NCBI GenBank assembly: GCA_019455245.1
Contig: JACFMR010000002.1
Coordinates: 149,559-213,558 of the forward strand
Length of the DNA: 64,000 bases
Direction: 5' to 3'
DNA from: Opitutaceae bacterium
GTDB taxonomy: Bacteria; Verrucomicrobiota; Verrucomicrobiia; Opitutales; Opitutaceae
Numbering within the stretch: position 1 is the first letter of the stretch; each line of letters starts with the position of its first letter. Position numbers and translations under genes: made by a program. Below the pieces are notes generated by a model. The model did no database searches and was not told where the DNA came from. It saw only the letters and a list, made by a program, of their open reading frames with translations. Shown here one piece after another: positions 54,573 to 63,262 of this stretch.

Positions 54573-55238
54573 TTATTCGGCCGCCGGTTGCGCCGGAGGA
54601 CCGGCCGGGCGGCGGGCCTTGAACGTGGCCTTGGCCGCGGCCCACTCGGTGTCGTTGATGTGGCCGTCGCCGTCGGCATCCACGGCCTTCAGGCGGGCGA
54701 GCCGTTGTTCCATTTGCTGGCGCACACGGTTTTCGCGATCGGCTTTGAGCTGGTTGCGCTCGGCCTCATCCAGGCGACGGTTGCCATCGGCATCGTATTT
54801 GCCGAGGAGGTAGCCGCGTTGGAATCCGGGATCGCGCGGGCGGTGCGGACCGGCGCCGGGTCGTTGGAAGCCGGCCGGACCGGGACGTGTGTGCTGCATG
54901 CGTTCGGCGCGGGCGCGTTGGAAATGCTCCCGGGCCACGGCCCATTCGGCGTCGCTGAGCGCGCCATCCCGGTCGGTGTCGGCGCGTTGCAGGAAGCGCG
55001 GATTGTCCGCCAGGCGGCCGCGCATCTCCGCCTCGATGGCGGTGCGGGCGGTGGCGCGCTCGGCTTGGTCGAGCCGGCCGTCGGCGTTGGCATCGAAGCG
55101 CTCGAGCATCCGGGCGTGGCGGTTGGGTCCGGGTTGATCGGCGCCGGGCGCCGGCATCGGCTGAGCGGTGGCGATGGCTCCGGGCGCAAGGAATAGCGTT
55201 GCCGCGGTGAGGAGGGAGGTTAATTCAGACTTTTTCAT
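54573..55238 (-). CDS. Secreted EF-hand calcium-binding protein
   Basis: 221 residues. A signal peptide (LTSLLTAATLFLAPGAIATA) is followed by four EF-hand-like loops: DANADGRLDQAE, DTDRDGALSDAE, DADGNRRLDEAE and DADGDGHINDTE. Loops 1, 2 and 4 have good Ca2+ ligands; loop 3 has Arg in place of one ligand position. Between them are Arg/Gln-rich helices. It is likely a periplasmic calcium-binding protein of unknown partner. The gene is followed by a terminator and its upstream gap (55239-55335) holds a GCGCGC tract. Confidence 0.88.
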   Translation of the reverse strand: MKKSELTSLLTAATLFLAPGAIATAQPMPAPGADQPGPNRHARMLERFDANADGRLDQAERATARTAIEAEMRGRLADNPRFLQRADTDRDGALSDAEWAVAREHFQRARAERMQHTRPGPAGFQRPGAGPHRPRDPGFQRGYLLGKYDADGNRRLDEAERNQLKADRENRVRQQMEQRLARLKAVDADGDGHINDTEWAAAKATFKARRPAGPPAQPAAE

Positions 55239-55335
55239 GGGTGATAACTGGATTGAATTTTCTCGGGGTATGTCGGCAATGACGCCGGCGCGCGCGCGCG
55301 GTTACACCGGCGCCTGAAAACCGTATTGCGGCGCC

Positions 55336-55686
55336 ATGTATCAGGTCACTTTTTCCGAGCAGAGTCTGCGTGAGCTCAACAAGCTCGACAAACTCACCCA
55401 GCTGGAGCTCATCGAGCCGATCAGCAACCTGCATGCGGCCGAGCTGGCACATCCGCGCGAACCGCTGGGCCGCTTCAAGCGCGGCAAACTCACCTACTAC
55501 CGGCTGCGCGCCGGCGACTACCGTTTCTATTTCGAGGTGCAGGGCGACACGCTGCACACCCACTACATCCTGCACAAAAACTCGCTCGAGGACTTCCTGC
55601 TGCGCAACAAGCTGCCGGTGTCCGAACAGCAGTTGGTCGAGCAGCATTCCAAGTTCTGGAAATATCTGGAAAGCCTGACCAAATAA
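55336..55686 (+). CDS. RelE/ParE-fold protein, orphan
   Basis: 116 residues. The start MYQVTFSEQSLRELNKLDKL and the central core RFKRGKLTYYRLRAGDYRFYF (abridged) are typical of the RelE/ParE toxin fold (cytotoxic translational repressor group). A C-terminal extension follows (HYILHKNSLEDFLLRNK). No antitoxin gene is adjacent; the next gene, 5 bp downstream, is pssA. It is therefore probably domesticated and may have a housekeeping role. The catalytic residues of RelE are only partly conserved by eye. Confidence 0.8.
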   Translation: MYQVTFSEQSLRELNKLDKLTQLELIEPISNLHAAELAHPREPLGRFKRGKLTYYRLRAGDYRFYFEVQGDTLHTHYILHKNSLEDFLLRNKLPVSEQQLVEQHSKFWKYLESLTK

Positions 55687-55691
55687 GCGCC

Positions 55692-56576
55692 ATGGCCGAG
55701 AAGGATACCAATCCGCAAGATCCCTCGGATCCGGAAAATCCCTACAACGTCACCCAGGCGAGCCGGATTTACTTCCTGCCCAACCTGATGACGGCCGGAA
55801 ACCTGTTTTGCGGTTTCATGGCCGTGATCAACTGCATCCAAGCGCGGCTGGCCGAGACGTCGCTGGACGGCGAATACCTCGGCAGCACCCCGGGGGACCA
55901 CTACCGGCTGGCGGTGTGGTTCATCCTCGGCGCCGCCGCCTTTGACATGCTCGATGGCCGGCTGGCACGCATGGGGGGGCGGGAGTCGCTCTTCGGCGCG
56001 GAGTTCGACTCGATCGCCGACGTCATCTCGTTCGGCATCGCACCGGCATTGCTGATGTTCTTCTTCATCATCTCGCCGACGCAGGGCTTCATGTGGTTCC
56101 GCAATGTCGGCTGGTTTGTCGGTTTTGTTTACCTGTTGTGTGCCGCGGTGCGCCTGGCCCGTTTCAACGTGATCACCAATCCGCTGCTGTACCGGGACAA
56201 AAGCGATGAAAGCAAGGACTTCATCGGCCTGCCGGTGCCCGCGGCGGCCGGCACCGTCGGCGCACTGGTGCTCTTTCTGCTCCAACTGGCGGAAGCGGAC
56301 AAATCGCTTAACCGCTGGGCGCTGATCCTGCCGTTTCTCATGTTGTTGATCGCCATCCTGATGGTGAGCAAGGTGCGCTATCCCAGCGGCAAGAAGGTCG
56401 ACCTGCAGACGACCACCCAGTTGAGCAACTTCATCCTTTTCCTCGTGCTCATCGGCCTGGTGGTCGCCTTCAAGCAGATCGCGCTGCTCGGCCTGACCTT
56501 GGCTTACATTTTCTTCGGTTTGATCCGGCACCTCCGCCGTCCGCGCAACCCGACCGACGATGCGGATTCCTTGTGA
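55692..56576 (+). CDS. pssA: CDP-diacylglycerol--serine O-phosphatidyltransferase
   Basis: 294 residues. Membrane enzyme making phosphatidylserine. The CDP-alcohol phosphatidyltransferase signature D-G-x2-A-R-x8-G-x3-D-x3-D is exact in DGRLARMGGRESLFGAEFDS followed by IAD. The N-terminal LPNLMTAGNLFCGFMAV is the usual first helix. About seven membrane helices follow. It is the type II (Bacillus-like) PssA. It lies 5 bp after the RelE-like gene and precedes a 227-bp gap before dnaN. Confidence 0.93.
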   Translation: MAEKDTNPQDPSDPENPYNVTQASRIYFLPNLMTAGNLFCGFMAVINCIQARLAETSLDGEYLGSTPGDHYRLAVWFILGAAAFDMLDGRLARMGGRESLFGAEFDSIADVISFGIAPALLMFFFIISPTQGFMWFRNVGWFVGFVYLLCAAVRLARFNVITNPLLYRDKSDESKDFIGLPVPAAAGTVGALVLFLLQLAEADKSLNRWALILPFLMLLIAILMVSKVRYPSGKKVDLQTTTQLSNFILFLVLIGLVVAFKQIALLGLTLAYIFFGLIRHLRRPRNPTDDADSL

Positions 56577-56695
56577 GAAACATCCGCATGACCGGCCAAC
56601 AACTTCCGGCCTGCGAATAACCCCGGAGTTGCTGGTTGCTTGTTCGCGGTTGTTCACATCCCAAACCGGCGCCTTTTACGGGTGAAAGAGGCTTG

Positions 56696-56724
56696 TTGTT
56701 TCAGTTTTTCCCCGTTCCTAATAC
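56696..56724 (+). promoter_or_regulatory. Possible sigma-70 promoter of dnaN
   Basis: TTGTTT, a 17-nt spacer and TAATAC lie about 80 bp before the dnaN start, within an AT-rich stretch that follows pssA. Each hexamer matches only about half of consensus. The gap 56577-56803 holds no ORF. Confidence 0.3.
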
Positions 56725-56803
56725 TACTGCTGTAATTCATTATTGAAGAGCTATTCTTTTGGACTTTGTTAGCTTCTCAAAGCCCTCACCGCCCCGCGCC
56801 TCC

Positions 56804-57928
56804 ATGAAATTCAAAATCAACCGCGATCATTTCGCCAACGGCCTTGCCCAAGTGCTCAACGTGGTTGGCTCCAAAGCCACCATGCCCATCTTGAGCAACG
56901 TGCTGATTGAAGCGGAGAAGGACCAGATTTCGCTCACCACCACCAACCTCGACCTCGGCATCCGCTGTAAAATCAAGGCCGAGGTCAAGGAAACCGGCTC
57001 AGTCACCCTCCCGGTGAAGCGCCTCGCCGGCATCGTGCGCGAACTGCCCAATGTCGATGTTACGGTCGATGCCGCGCCCAACCATCAGGTTAAACTCGCC
57101 TCCGGCGGATCCAATTTCCGCATCATGGGCATCGGCAAGGAGGAGTTTCCGCCCCTGCCCGAGTTTGGCGATGAGAAGTCCTTTAGCCTCGAACAGGGCG
57201 AGCTCACCGCCATGCTCAAGAGCGTGGCCTATGCGCAGTCCTCCGACGAGACGCGCTACATCCTCAACGGCGTCTATTTCAACTTCAAGGAAGGCAAACT
57301 CTCCCTGGTGGCCACCGATGGCCGCCGTCTTGCGCTGATTTCCAAGGAGATGGATGTGCCCGCCAGCAGCGCCGGCGCCATCATTCTCCCCGCCAAGACG
57401 GTCGGTGAACTCCTGCGCCTGCTCGACAAGGGCGAAAAGCTGAAAATCAACTTCAACGACCGCCGTGCGGCCTTCCAGATCGACACCGACAAGGAAGCAG
57501 GCGGCTTGGTCGACAGCATTTACCTCTATTCCAAGGTGGTGGAGGGGAATTATCCGAATTACCAACAGGTTATTCCCAAGGAAACCCACCAGCGCATCAA
57601 GCTGGAGCGCGAGCTCTTCCTCCAATGCGTGCACCGTGCCGCGCTGGTCTGCAGCGAGAAGGCCAACTCGGTGAAGATCAAGCTGTCGAGCAACCTGCTC
57701 GAGATCACCGCGCAGAGCCCCGATTTCGGCGAGGCCCACGAATCCATGGCCATCGGTTACAGCGGCCCGGACCTGCAGGTCGCGTTCAATCCGCAGTTCG
57801 TCATGGATCCCCTGCGCGCCCTGACCAAGGACGAGGTGTTTTTTGAGCTCAAGGACGAGGTCAGCCCCGGTGTGTTCAAGACCTTGGACAGCTTCATCTG
57901 CGTGATCATGCCGGTGCGGCTGAGCTGA
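56804..57928 (+). CDS. dnaN: DNA polymerase III beta subunit (sliding clamp)
   Basis: 374 residues from the ATG at 56804 ([22 protein letters not shown]). The three clamp domains are recognisable: domain 1 (to about 125) with [17 protein letters not shown], domain 2 with [20 protein letters not shown], and domain 3 ending [19 protein letters not shown] (abridged), the C-terminal MPVRLS being the typical end. It is the DNA polymerase processivity clamp. dnaA and recF are not adjacent, so this is not a standard dnaA-dnaN origin arrangement. Single-gene transcript probable. Confidence 0.97.
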   Translation: MKFKINRDHFANGLAQVLNVVGSKATMPILSNVLIEAEKDQISLTTTNLDLGIRCKIKAEVKETGSVTLPVKRLAGIVRELPNVDVTVDAAPNHQVKLASGGSNFRIMGIGKEEFPPLPEFGDEKSFSLEQGELTAMLKSVAYAQSSDETRYILNGVYFNFKEGKLSLVATDGRRLALISKEMDVPASSAGAIILPAKTVGELLRLLDKGEKLKINFNDRRAAFQIDTDKEAGGLVDSIYLYSKVVEGNYPNYQQVIPKETHQRIKLERELFLQCVHRAALVCSEKANSVKIKLSSNLLEITAQSPDFGEAHESMAIGYSGPDLQVAFNPQFVMDPLRALTKDEVFFELKDEVSPGVFKTLDSFICVIMPVRLS

Positions 57929-58033
57929 TTGCGGCTCCGGCAGATTTCCGCGTCACCGGTCCGTCGGCGGTGGGACTTGCCAGTCTGGCGCCTGCCGCGG
58001 CATGCTGTCCTTTGCGGTCCGTAACCAGAACCC

Positions 58034-58906
58034 ATGGAGTCATCCTACATCCTCCTCGCCATCATTGTTGTCACGATCGTGCTCGTGCAGGTCAACCAGC
58101 GCGCGGGTTCGCCGGTGATCGCGATAGTTGTACGCTGGCTGCGCTGGTTCGTCTTCGGTTTGGGCGTCGCGCACATCTGCGTTGATTTCAACCTCATCAA
58201 CCGGCCGCTGTGGGTGCTCACCGTGGCGTTCATGATGCTGTGGTTCCTCGGCGAAACCCTTTACAACTGGCTCAGCATCCAGGCGCTCAGCGTCAGCCCG
58301 CTGCCGCTGTTTCCGCGCTATGCGGTCAACCCCGGCGGCGAGGAATGGCCCACCCAGCCGCGCCTGCTCAAAATCCGCGAATGGTTGCGCGCGCAGGGCT
58401 TCAAGCACGTGCAGGCGCTCAAGGCCGAAATTGGCGGCGGCATCTATCTGCGCGTCTCCGTTTATCAGGACGCCGAGGCGCGCACGCGCATCCACGCCAC
58501 GTTCCTCCCGCAGGCCAACGGCACGGTTGCGATCTGCTGTTCGGTCGTGTCGGTGACCGCCGACGGCAGCCGCTTTGTCACCGACAACTTCTACATTCCC
58601 TTCGCCGGATTTTATCCCGAGCACTGGTTTGTGGAGCGCCTGCCCCTGCGCCGTGCCCTGCCGCGTTTGCTCCAACGCCACCGGCAGCGCCTCGCGCGGG
58701 AAACCACCGTGCCCTTTGCTTCCGAACCGGTCGCCGATCTCAACGCCCAGCAGCACGAGCTTGACCAGCTCAACACCCGCCTCGGCTTCCTCAACCCGCA
58801 CGCGGAGCGCGAGGAATTCGGCAAGATCAGCCAGGCCGGCCGCTACCGCGTCTGGAAGGAGATCTGGCTGCTCAACTACCTCGGCCGCAGCGTGCGGTAT
58901 CAGTAA
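58034..58906 (+). CDS. Uncharacterised protein with N-terminal membrane helices
   Basis: 290 residues. Three hydrophobic segments (YILLAIIVVTIVLVQV, WFVFGLGVAHICVDFNL, LWVLTVAFMMLWFLGE) fill the first 75 residues. The rest is soluble: GGEEWPTQPRLLKIREWLRA (an EWLRAQGF-like helix), then beta-rich LYRVSVYQDAE-like strands and a C-terminal helical region with DLNAQQHELDQLNTRLGF. I do not recognise a family. It could be a membrane-anchored cytoplasmic domain. It lies 105 bp after dnaN and converges on moaA. Codon use is ordinary for the window. Confidence 0.7.
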   Translation: MESSYILLAIIVVTIVLVQVNQRAGSPVIAIVVRWLRWFVFGLGVAHICVDFNLINRPLWVLTVAFMMLWFLGETLYNWLSIQALSVSPLPLFPRYAVNPGGEEWPTQPRLLKIREWLRAQGFKHVQALKAEIGGGIYLRVSVYQDAEARTRIHATFLPQANGTVAICCSVVSVTADGSRFVTDNFYIPFAGFYPEHWFVERLPLRRALPRLLQRHRQRLARETTVPFASEPVADLNAQQHELDQLNTRLGFLNPHAEREEFGKISQAGRYRVWKEIWLLNYLGRSVRYQ

Positions 58907-58936
58907 AGCGGTGCATCACCGGGACAGCGGAAGCTT

Positions 58937-58961
58937 GTAGGGCGCGACCTTGGTCGCCGCC
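58937..58961. repeat. Single REP-like unit, GTAG foot
   Basis: GTAG followed by the hairpin GGCGCGACC-TT-GGTCGCCGCC (one base bulged). It lies 10 bp before the moaA stop codon in a convergent gap. It looks like one half of a REPIN. Confidence 0.5.
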
Positions 58962-58970
58962 TTGGCTGCC

Positions 58971-59990
58971 TCACCCGCCGATGTAGCTCATCTCGATCTT
59001 CGGCCGCGACTCGTGCCGGGCGAGGAGCGCGGCGCGCTCGTCCGAGTAACGGTCATTCCGGCCCCGCCAAATCGTGGCGATAAAATCACGCAGTTCATCG
59101 TCGTTTGCCCCGGCCCGCAAACGGCCGAGCACATCGTGGCCGTTGGCGGCGAACAGGCAGGTGTAAAGTTTGCCATCGGCCGAGAGCCGGGCGCGGTGAC
59201 AGTCGCGGCAGAAAGGCTCCGTTACCGAACTGATGATGCCGATTTCGCCCTGCCCGTCGCGGTAGCGATAACGCGCCGCCACCTCCCCGCGATAGGCCGG
59301 CCCGACGGGTTCCAGCGGCCAGCGTTCATGGATGCGACCGATGATGGCCAGCGCGGGCACGACCTGATCGGAACTCCAGTGGTTCGTGTTGCCCACGTCC
59401 ATGAACTCGATGAAACGCAGCGGGTGAGCGCGCTCGCGGAAATACGCGCAAAGATCCAGGAGCCCGGCGTCGTTCACGCCCTTCTGCACCACGCAGTTGA
59501 TCTTGACCGGCAAACCCAGCGCCGCGGCCGCGTCGATGCCCTGTAGCACGCGGCTCACGCTGAAACCCAGGCCGTTCATCCGCGCGGCGACCGCCTCATC
59601 CAGCGAATCCACCGAGACGTTGACCCGGTTCAAGCCCGCGGCGTGCAGGGCCGCGGCGTGTTTTGCCAACAGCCAGCCATTGGTCGTCAGCGCCACGTCC
59701 GGCACGCCAACTTCCTGTTTCAGCACGCGCACGATTTCCGGCAGGTCGGCCCGCAACAACGGCTCGCCGCCGGTCAAGCGCACCTTCTCCACCCCGAGCA
59801 CACGAAATGCCCGCACGATGCGCCCGAGTTCCTCGAGGCTGACCAGTTGCGGATCGCGCAAAAACGCATGGTCGGGACCGAAGACCTCCTTCGGCATGCA
59901 GTAGGGACAGCGGAAATTGCAGCGGTCCGTGACCGAGATGCGCAGATCGCGCAACGGCCGGCTGAATTGGTCACGGGGTTGGTCGGACAT
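58971..59990 (-). CDS. moaA: GTP 3',8-cyclase MoaA
   Basis: 339 residues from the ATG at 59990 (MSDQPRDQFSRPLRDLRISV). A radical-SAM enzyme opening molybdopterin synthesis. The SAM-cluster motif is CNFRCPYC, the substrate region has VRLTGGEPLLR, and the second Fe-S cluster cysteines lie in FCRDCHRARLSADGKLYTCLF (abridged to core). The C-terminus ends IGG, the Gly-Gly required for MoaA activity. It is divergent from moeA with a 140-bp gap. The upstream frame extension has no homology. Confidence 0.95.
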   Translation of the reverse strand: MSDQPRDQFSRPLRDLRISVTDRCNFRCPYCMPKEVFGPDHAFLRDPQLVSLEELGRIVRAFRVLGVEKVRLTGGEPLLRADLPEIVRVLKQEVGVPDVALTTNGWLLAKHAAALHAAGLNRVNVSVDSLDEAVAARMNGLGFSVSRVLQGIDAAAALGLPVKINCVVQKGVNDAGLLDLCAYFRERAHPLRFIEFMDVGNTNHWSSDQVVPALAIIGRIHERWPLEPVGPAYRGEVAARYRYRDGQGEIGIISSVTEPFCRDCHRARLSADGKLYTCLFAANGHDVLGRLRAGANDDELRDFIATIWRGRNDRYSDERAALLARHESRPKIEMSYIGG

Positions 59991-60130
59991 GGCCCGACAC
60001 ACAGACACAAGCGCTGCGCCGAAGCAAAGCCGGCGTGGGAAATTTCCGTGGGCCCCGCCAACGGCCGCTTCGTTTCTTGCCCGGCAAACAAATGACATGA
60101 CAGCCCGACCCGCGCCGCTAGCTTGCCGGC

Positions 60131-61408
60131 ATGGCCCTGCTTTCCCCCGCCGAAGCCGAAAAACGCGTCCTCGCCAACATGGTTTTGCTGCCGGCCAAGG
60201 CGTGTCCGCTGGTGGCAGCGCACGGCCGGGTGTTGCGCACTGCCATCAAGGCCGATCGCGATCTGCCGCCGTTTGACCGGGTGACCATGGACGGCTACGC
60301 GCTGCGCTCGTCCAGTCTCCGCGCCGGTGTGCGCCGTTTCCGGGTCGAGGCGGTGCAGGCTGCCGGCATGCGCCCCTGCGAACTGGGCGCGGCCCCAGAC
60401 GCCTGCATCGAGATCATGACCGGCGCCGTCCTCCCCCACGGCGCCGACTGCATCGTCCCCTACGAGGAAACCACCCGCGATCCCCCCGAATCGCCCAACG
60501 TCCCCACCTCTCCCGCCGCAGTCGCGAAAACCGAAAGTGTCACGTATTACGTGACACTTTCAGAGTCGGCGTTGCGGGAAATACGGGCCGGCAACGCGTT
60601 GCACAAACGGGGGTCGGATCATGCAGCGGGCAACGTGATCGTGTCGGCGGGGGTGCGTTTGGGCGGGCGCGAAATCGCGGTGGCGGCGAGTTGCGGGTGT
60701 GCAACCTTGACCGTCAGTTGTCAGCCCAAGATCGCGGTGGTGAGCACGGGTGACGAACTGGTGGAGGTCGATGCCGTGGTGGCGCCGCACCAGGTGCGGC
60801 GCAGCAACGATTACGCGCTGCGCGCCGCGCTGGTCGCGGCCGGATATCCCGAGATCGAGCGGTTTCATTTTCACGACATGCGGCACGAGATCGAACATCA
60901 GCTTTGGCATATTCTGACGGAGTTTGACGTCGTGCTGCTGACCGGCGGGGTTTCGAAGGGCAAGTTCGACTACCTGCCGCAGGTGTTGGAGACCCTGGAT
61001 GTCCGAAAAGTGTTTCACGGCGTGGCGCAACGGCCGGGCAAGCCGTTCTGGTTTGGCCGTGACGCGCGCAAGAAGGTGGTGTTCGCGCTGCCGGGCAATC
61101 CGGTCTCGGCCTACACCTGCCTGCACCGTTACGTGTTGCCGGCCCTGGCTGCAGCCAGCGGGCTCACGCTGCCGCCCCGCCGCCAGATCCGGTTGGCGGA
61201 GGCGGTGACCTTCAAACCCCCACTGACCTGCCTGCTGCCGGTGCGTTTGCAGTACACTGCTACGGGCGATCAGTTGGCCGTGCCCGAGCCGACCAACTCG
61301 TCGGGCGATTTCGCCGGTTTGGTCGGGACCGACGGATTTGTGGAATTATCCGCCGACCAAAACGATTTTCCGGCGGGGTTTGTTGCGCCGTTCTGGCCTT
61401 GGGTATAA
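60131..61408 (+). CDS. moeA: Molybdopterin molybdenumtransferase MoeA
   Basis: 425 residues. Inserts molybdenum into adenylated molybdopterin. The N-terminal DLPPFDRVTMDGYALRS and IEIMTGAVLPHGADCIVPYEE segments match MoeA, and the molybdopterin-binding fold has VVSTGDELVE, LLTGGVSKGKFDYLP and LPGNPVSAYTC. Between residues 113 and 149 there is extra low-conservation sequence; residues 135-144 (ESVTYYVTLS) are encoded by a complete family A palindrome. The reading frame stays open through it, so the protein is probably functional. moaC follows 42 bp later. Confidence 0.93.
   Translation: MALLSPAEAEKRVLANMVLLPAKACPLVAAHGRVLRTAIKADRDLPPFDRVTMDGYALRSSSLRAGVRRFRVEAVQAAGMRPCELGAAPDACIEIMTGAVLPHGADCIVPYEETTRDPPESPNVPTSPAAVAKTESVTYYVTLSESALREIRAGNALHKRGSDHAAGNVIVSAGVRLGGREIAVAASCGCATLTVSCQPKIAVVSTGDELVEVDAVVAPHQVRRSNDYALRAALVAAGYPEIERFHFHDMRHEIEHQLWHILTEFDVVLLTGGVSKGKFDYLPQVLETLDVRKVFHGVAQRPGKPFWFGRDARKKVVFALPGNPVSAYTCLHRYVLPALAAASGLTLPPRRQIRLAEAVTFKPPLTCLLPVRLQYTATGDQLAVPEPTNSSGDFAGLVGTDGFVELSADQNDFPAGFVAPFWPWV
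60534..60560. repeat. 27-bp palindrome family A, copy 4 (inside moeA)
   Basis: Full 27-bp palindrome with perfect 13-bp arms; the central base is T on the + strand, so it is in the opposite orientation to the other copies. It lies within the coding sequence of moeA, in frame, and is translated as part of ESVTYYVTLS. Confidence 0.9.
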
Positions 61409-61450
61409 AAACCTTTGCCGCGGCGACGCTTTCACTGATCGTTGGCCTCC

Positions 61451-61927
61451 ATGCTCTCACATCTCAACGCCCAAGGTCAGCCGACGATGGTCAATGTCGG
61501 CGACAAGCCCGTGACCAAGCGCACGGCGCATGCGGTGGCGATCGTGGAACTGCCGGCCGAGCTCGCGGCGCTGCTGCGCGACGGCGACATCGCCACGAAG
61601 AAAGGCCCGGTGTTTCAAACCGCGATCCTCGCCGGTGTCATGGGTGCAAAGCAGACCGGGAACCTCATCCCGCTGTGCCATCCGCTGCCGCTGGAAGATT
61701 GCAAAATCGACATCGAGACCAGTAACGACGGCCGGCTCGTGACGATTCATTGCCGCGTGCAGATCCATGCGAAAACCGGCGTCGAAATGGAAGCACTGAC
61801 CGGGGCGAGCATCGCCGCGCTCACGCTCTACGACATGGGCAAGGCCGTAACGCACGGCATCGTCATCAAGGAAATCAAACTGCTCGAAAAAACAGGCGGG
61901 AAACGGGACTTTTCCGCCAATGTCTAG
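61451..61927 (+). CDS. moaC: Cyclic pyranopterin monophosphate synthase MoaC
   Basis: 158 residues from the ATG at 61451; a TTG nine bases upstream is the other option. It converts the MoaA product to cPMP. The catalytic region KQTGNLIPLCHPLPL and GVEMEALTGASIAALTLYDM are diagnostic. Length matches the family. It lies 42 bp after moeA and 188 bp before moaD; that gap carries palindromic repeats but no gene. Confidence 0.95.
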   Translation: MLSHLNAQGQPTMVNVGDKPVTKRTAHAVAIVELPAELAALLRDGDIATKKGPVFQTAILAGVMGAKQTGNLIPLCHPLPLEDCKIDIETSNDGRLVTIHCRVQIHAKTGVEMEALTGASIAALTLYDMGKAVTHGIVIKEIKLLEKTGGKRDFSANV

Positions 61928-61965
61928 AGGCATCATGCGACCATCAGAGCAGTTGAAGTTAAATT

Positions 61966-62012
61966 GTAGCCGCGTGGAGCGCGGCGACAACGTGGTTGCA
62001 TCCGGAGACTAC
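61966..62012 (+). repeat. REP-like element, second copy of GTAGCCGCGT type
   Basis: Begins GTAGCCGCGTGGAGCGC, then GGCGACAACGTGG; this matches the minus-strand reading of 15395-15430 almost base for base over 30 nt. It ends with CTAC after a divergent right arm. It lies between moaC and moaD and does not interrupt either. Confidence 0.65.
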
Positions 62013-62075
62013 GCTTTCACCTCCGGCTCAAGCGCGGCCACACCTTTTCACAAAATGCTCCAGCTGTTATTTGCA

Positions 62076-62092
62076 GGGCGGAATCCCCGCCC
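62076..62092. repeat. Hairpin GGGCGG-AATCC-CCGCCC before moaD
   Basis: A perfect 6-bp GC stem with a 5-nt loop, 24 nt upstream of the moaD ATG. No T tract follows. It may be another small REP unit or a translation-modulating leader hairpin. Confidence 0.45.
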
Positions 62093-62115
62093 GACATTTG
62101 AAAGGGCCAACTGAC

Positions 62116-62355
62116 ATGAAACTGCAGCTCCAGTATTTCGCCCTGTTGCGCGAACAGCGCGGCCTGACCGAGGAGACTTTGGAAACCGACGCCGGCACCC
62201 CGGTGGCGCTCTACGAGGAATTGCGGGCCGCGCACGGTTTCACGCTGCCGGCCGACCGCGTGCGCGCGGCGGTCAACGGCGCGTTTGTCGCGGCGGATGC
62301 GGCGCTCAAGGACGGCGACCGCATCGTGTTCATTCCGCCGGTGGCGGGAGGGTGA
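62116..62355 (+). CDS. moaD: Molybdopterin synthase small subunit MoaD
   Basis: 79 residues from the ATG at 62116. Ubiquitin-like sulphur carrier. It ends VAGG, the required C-terminal Gly-Gly that is adenylated by MoeB and thiocarboxylated. The core LQYFALLREQRGLTEE and VNGAFVAADAALKDGDRIVF fit the fold. It precedes moaE by 3 bp; the two subunits form the MPT synthase. No moeB is in the window. Confidence 0.95.
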   Translation: MKLQLQYFALLREQRGLTEETLETDAGTPVALYEELRAAHGFTLPADRVRAAVNGAFVAADAALKDGDRIVFIPPVAGG

Positions 62356-62358
62356 AGC

Positions 62359-62850
62359 ATGTTTCGCATCGTCCACGATCCCATTGACGCCGGGGCGTTG
62401 AAAGGCGCGCTGGCCGATGCGCAGGCCGGCGCTTGCGTGACGTTTGAAGGGTGGGTGCGCAATCACAACGAGGGGCAGCCGGTCGAGGCGCTGGATTACG
62501 AGGCCTACGCCGAACTGGCCGAAACCGAGGGCGCGCGCATCTTGGCCGAGGCGCGGGAAAAATTCGCGGTGACAAACGCCGTGTGCCTGCACCGCGTCGG
62601 GGCGTTGCGCATCGGCGACTTGGCGGTGTGGGTGGGCGTGAGCGCGGCGCACCGCGGCGCGGCGTTCGATGCCTGCCGCTACATCATCGACGAGGTGAAG
62701 GCGCGCGTGCCGGTCTGGAAAAAGGAACACTACGCCGGCGGCGCCAGCGAATGGATCAACTGCGCACCCGCGGGACGCACGCCGAACCGCCGCGCTGATC
62801 GCAGCCGTTGCACCGCCGGAAAGTTTTGGTGCGCAAAGTTCCGGTTTTGA
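62359..62850 (+). CDS. moaE: Molybdopterin synthase catalytic subunit MoaE
   Basis: 163 residues. With MoaD it adds two sulphurs to cPMP to make molybdopterin. The family segments CVTFEGWVRNHNEGQPVEAL, LDYEAYAELAETEGARIL (abridged), VCLHRVGALRIGDLAVWVGV and KARVPVWKKEHYAGGASEW are present, the last with catalytic lysines. It is slightly longer than usual owing to a basic C-terminal tail. It follows moaD by 3 bp and precedes nuoA by 39 bp. Confidence 0.95.
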   Translation: MFRIVHDPIDAGALKGALADAQAGACVTFEGWVRNHNEGQPVEALDYEAYAELAETEGARILAEAREKFAVTNAVCLHRVGALRIGDLAVWVGVSAAHRGAAFDACRYIIDEVKARVPVWKKEHYAGGASEWINCAPAGRTPNRRADRSRCTAGKFWCAKFRF

Positions 62851-62889
62851 CTGGTTGTCCGGTCCGCGGCTTCCTAGCCTGCGATCCGA

Positions 62890-63261
62890 ATGACTGCGCA
62901 CCCCCACGTCTTTCTCGCCCTGTTTTTGGCGGTTGCGGTGGCATTTCCGCTGGTGTTGCTGGCGGTGGCGCGGTTGTGGTTCCGGTATTTTCAGCCGGCC
63001 AAGCCCGGTCCCGAGAAGAACGCGGCCTACGAGTGCGGCGTCGAGGCGACGGGCGATTCCTGGATCCGGTTCAAGGCGCACTATTACCTCTACGCCATTT
63101 TCTTCCTGATCTTTGACGTCGAGGTGCTGTTTCTCCTGCCCTTTGCGGTGGCGTTTACCGGGCTGCCGGCCGGCGCGCTGTTCACCATGCTGGTTTTCAT
63201 CCTGCTGCTGGCCGAGGGCCTCGTCTGGGCCTGGCACCGCGGTCATCTCGAATGGAAGTGA
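62890..63261 (+). CDS. nuoA: NADH-quinone oxidoreductase subunit A
   Basis: 123 residues with three membrane helices. The conserved loop [21 protein letters not shown] (abridged) and [21 protein letters not shown] mark NuoA. It is a membrane-arm subunit of complex I at the joint with the Q-module. It is the first gene of a nuo cluster that starts here and runs off the window end; nuoB begins one base after its stop. Confidence 0.96.
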   Translation: MTAHPHVFLALFLAVAVAFPLVLLAVARLWFRYFQPAKPGPEKNAAYECGVEATGDSWIRFKAHYYLYAIFFLIFDVEVLFLLPFAVAFTGLPAGALFTMLVFILLLAEGLVWAWHRGHLEWK

Positions 63262-63262
63262 A

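Noticed and set aside
55288..55300. GCGCGCGCGCGCG tract as a Z-DNA regulatory site
   Set aside because: Only 13 bp, common by chance at this GC content, and no supporting context.
56650..56658. TTGTTCACA before dnaN as a DnaA box or origin
   Set aside because: Two mismatches to the box, no cluster of boxes, and no dnaA next to dnaN.
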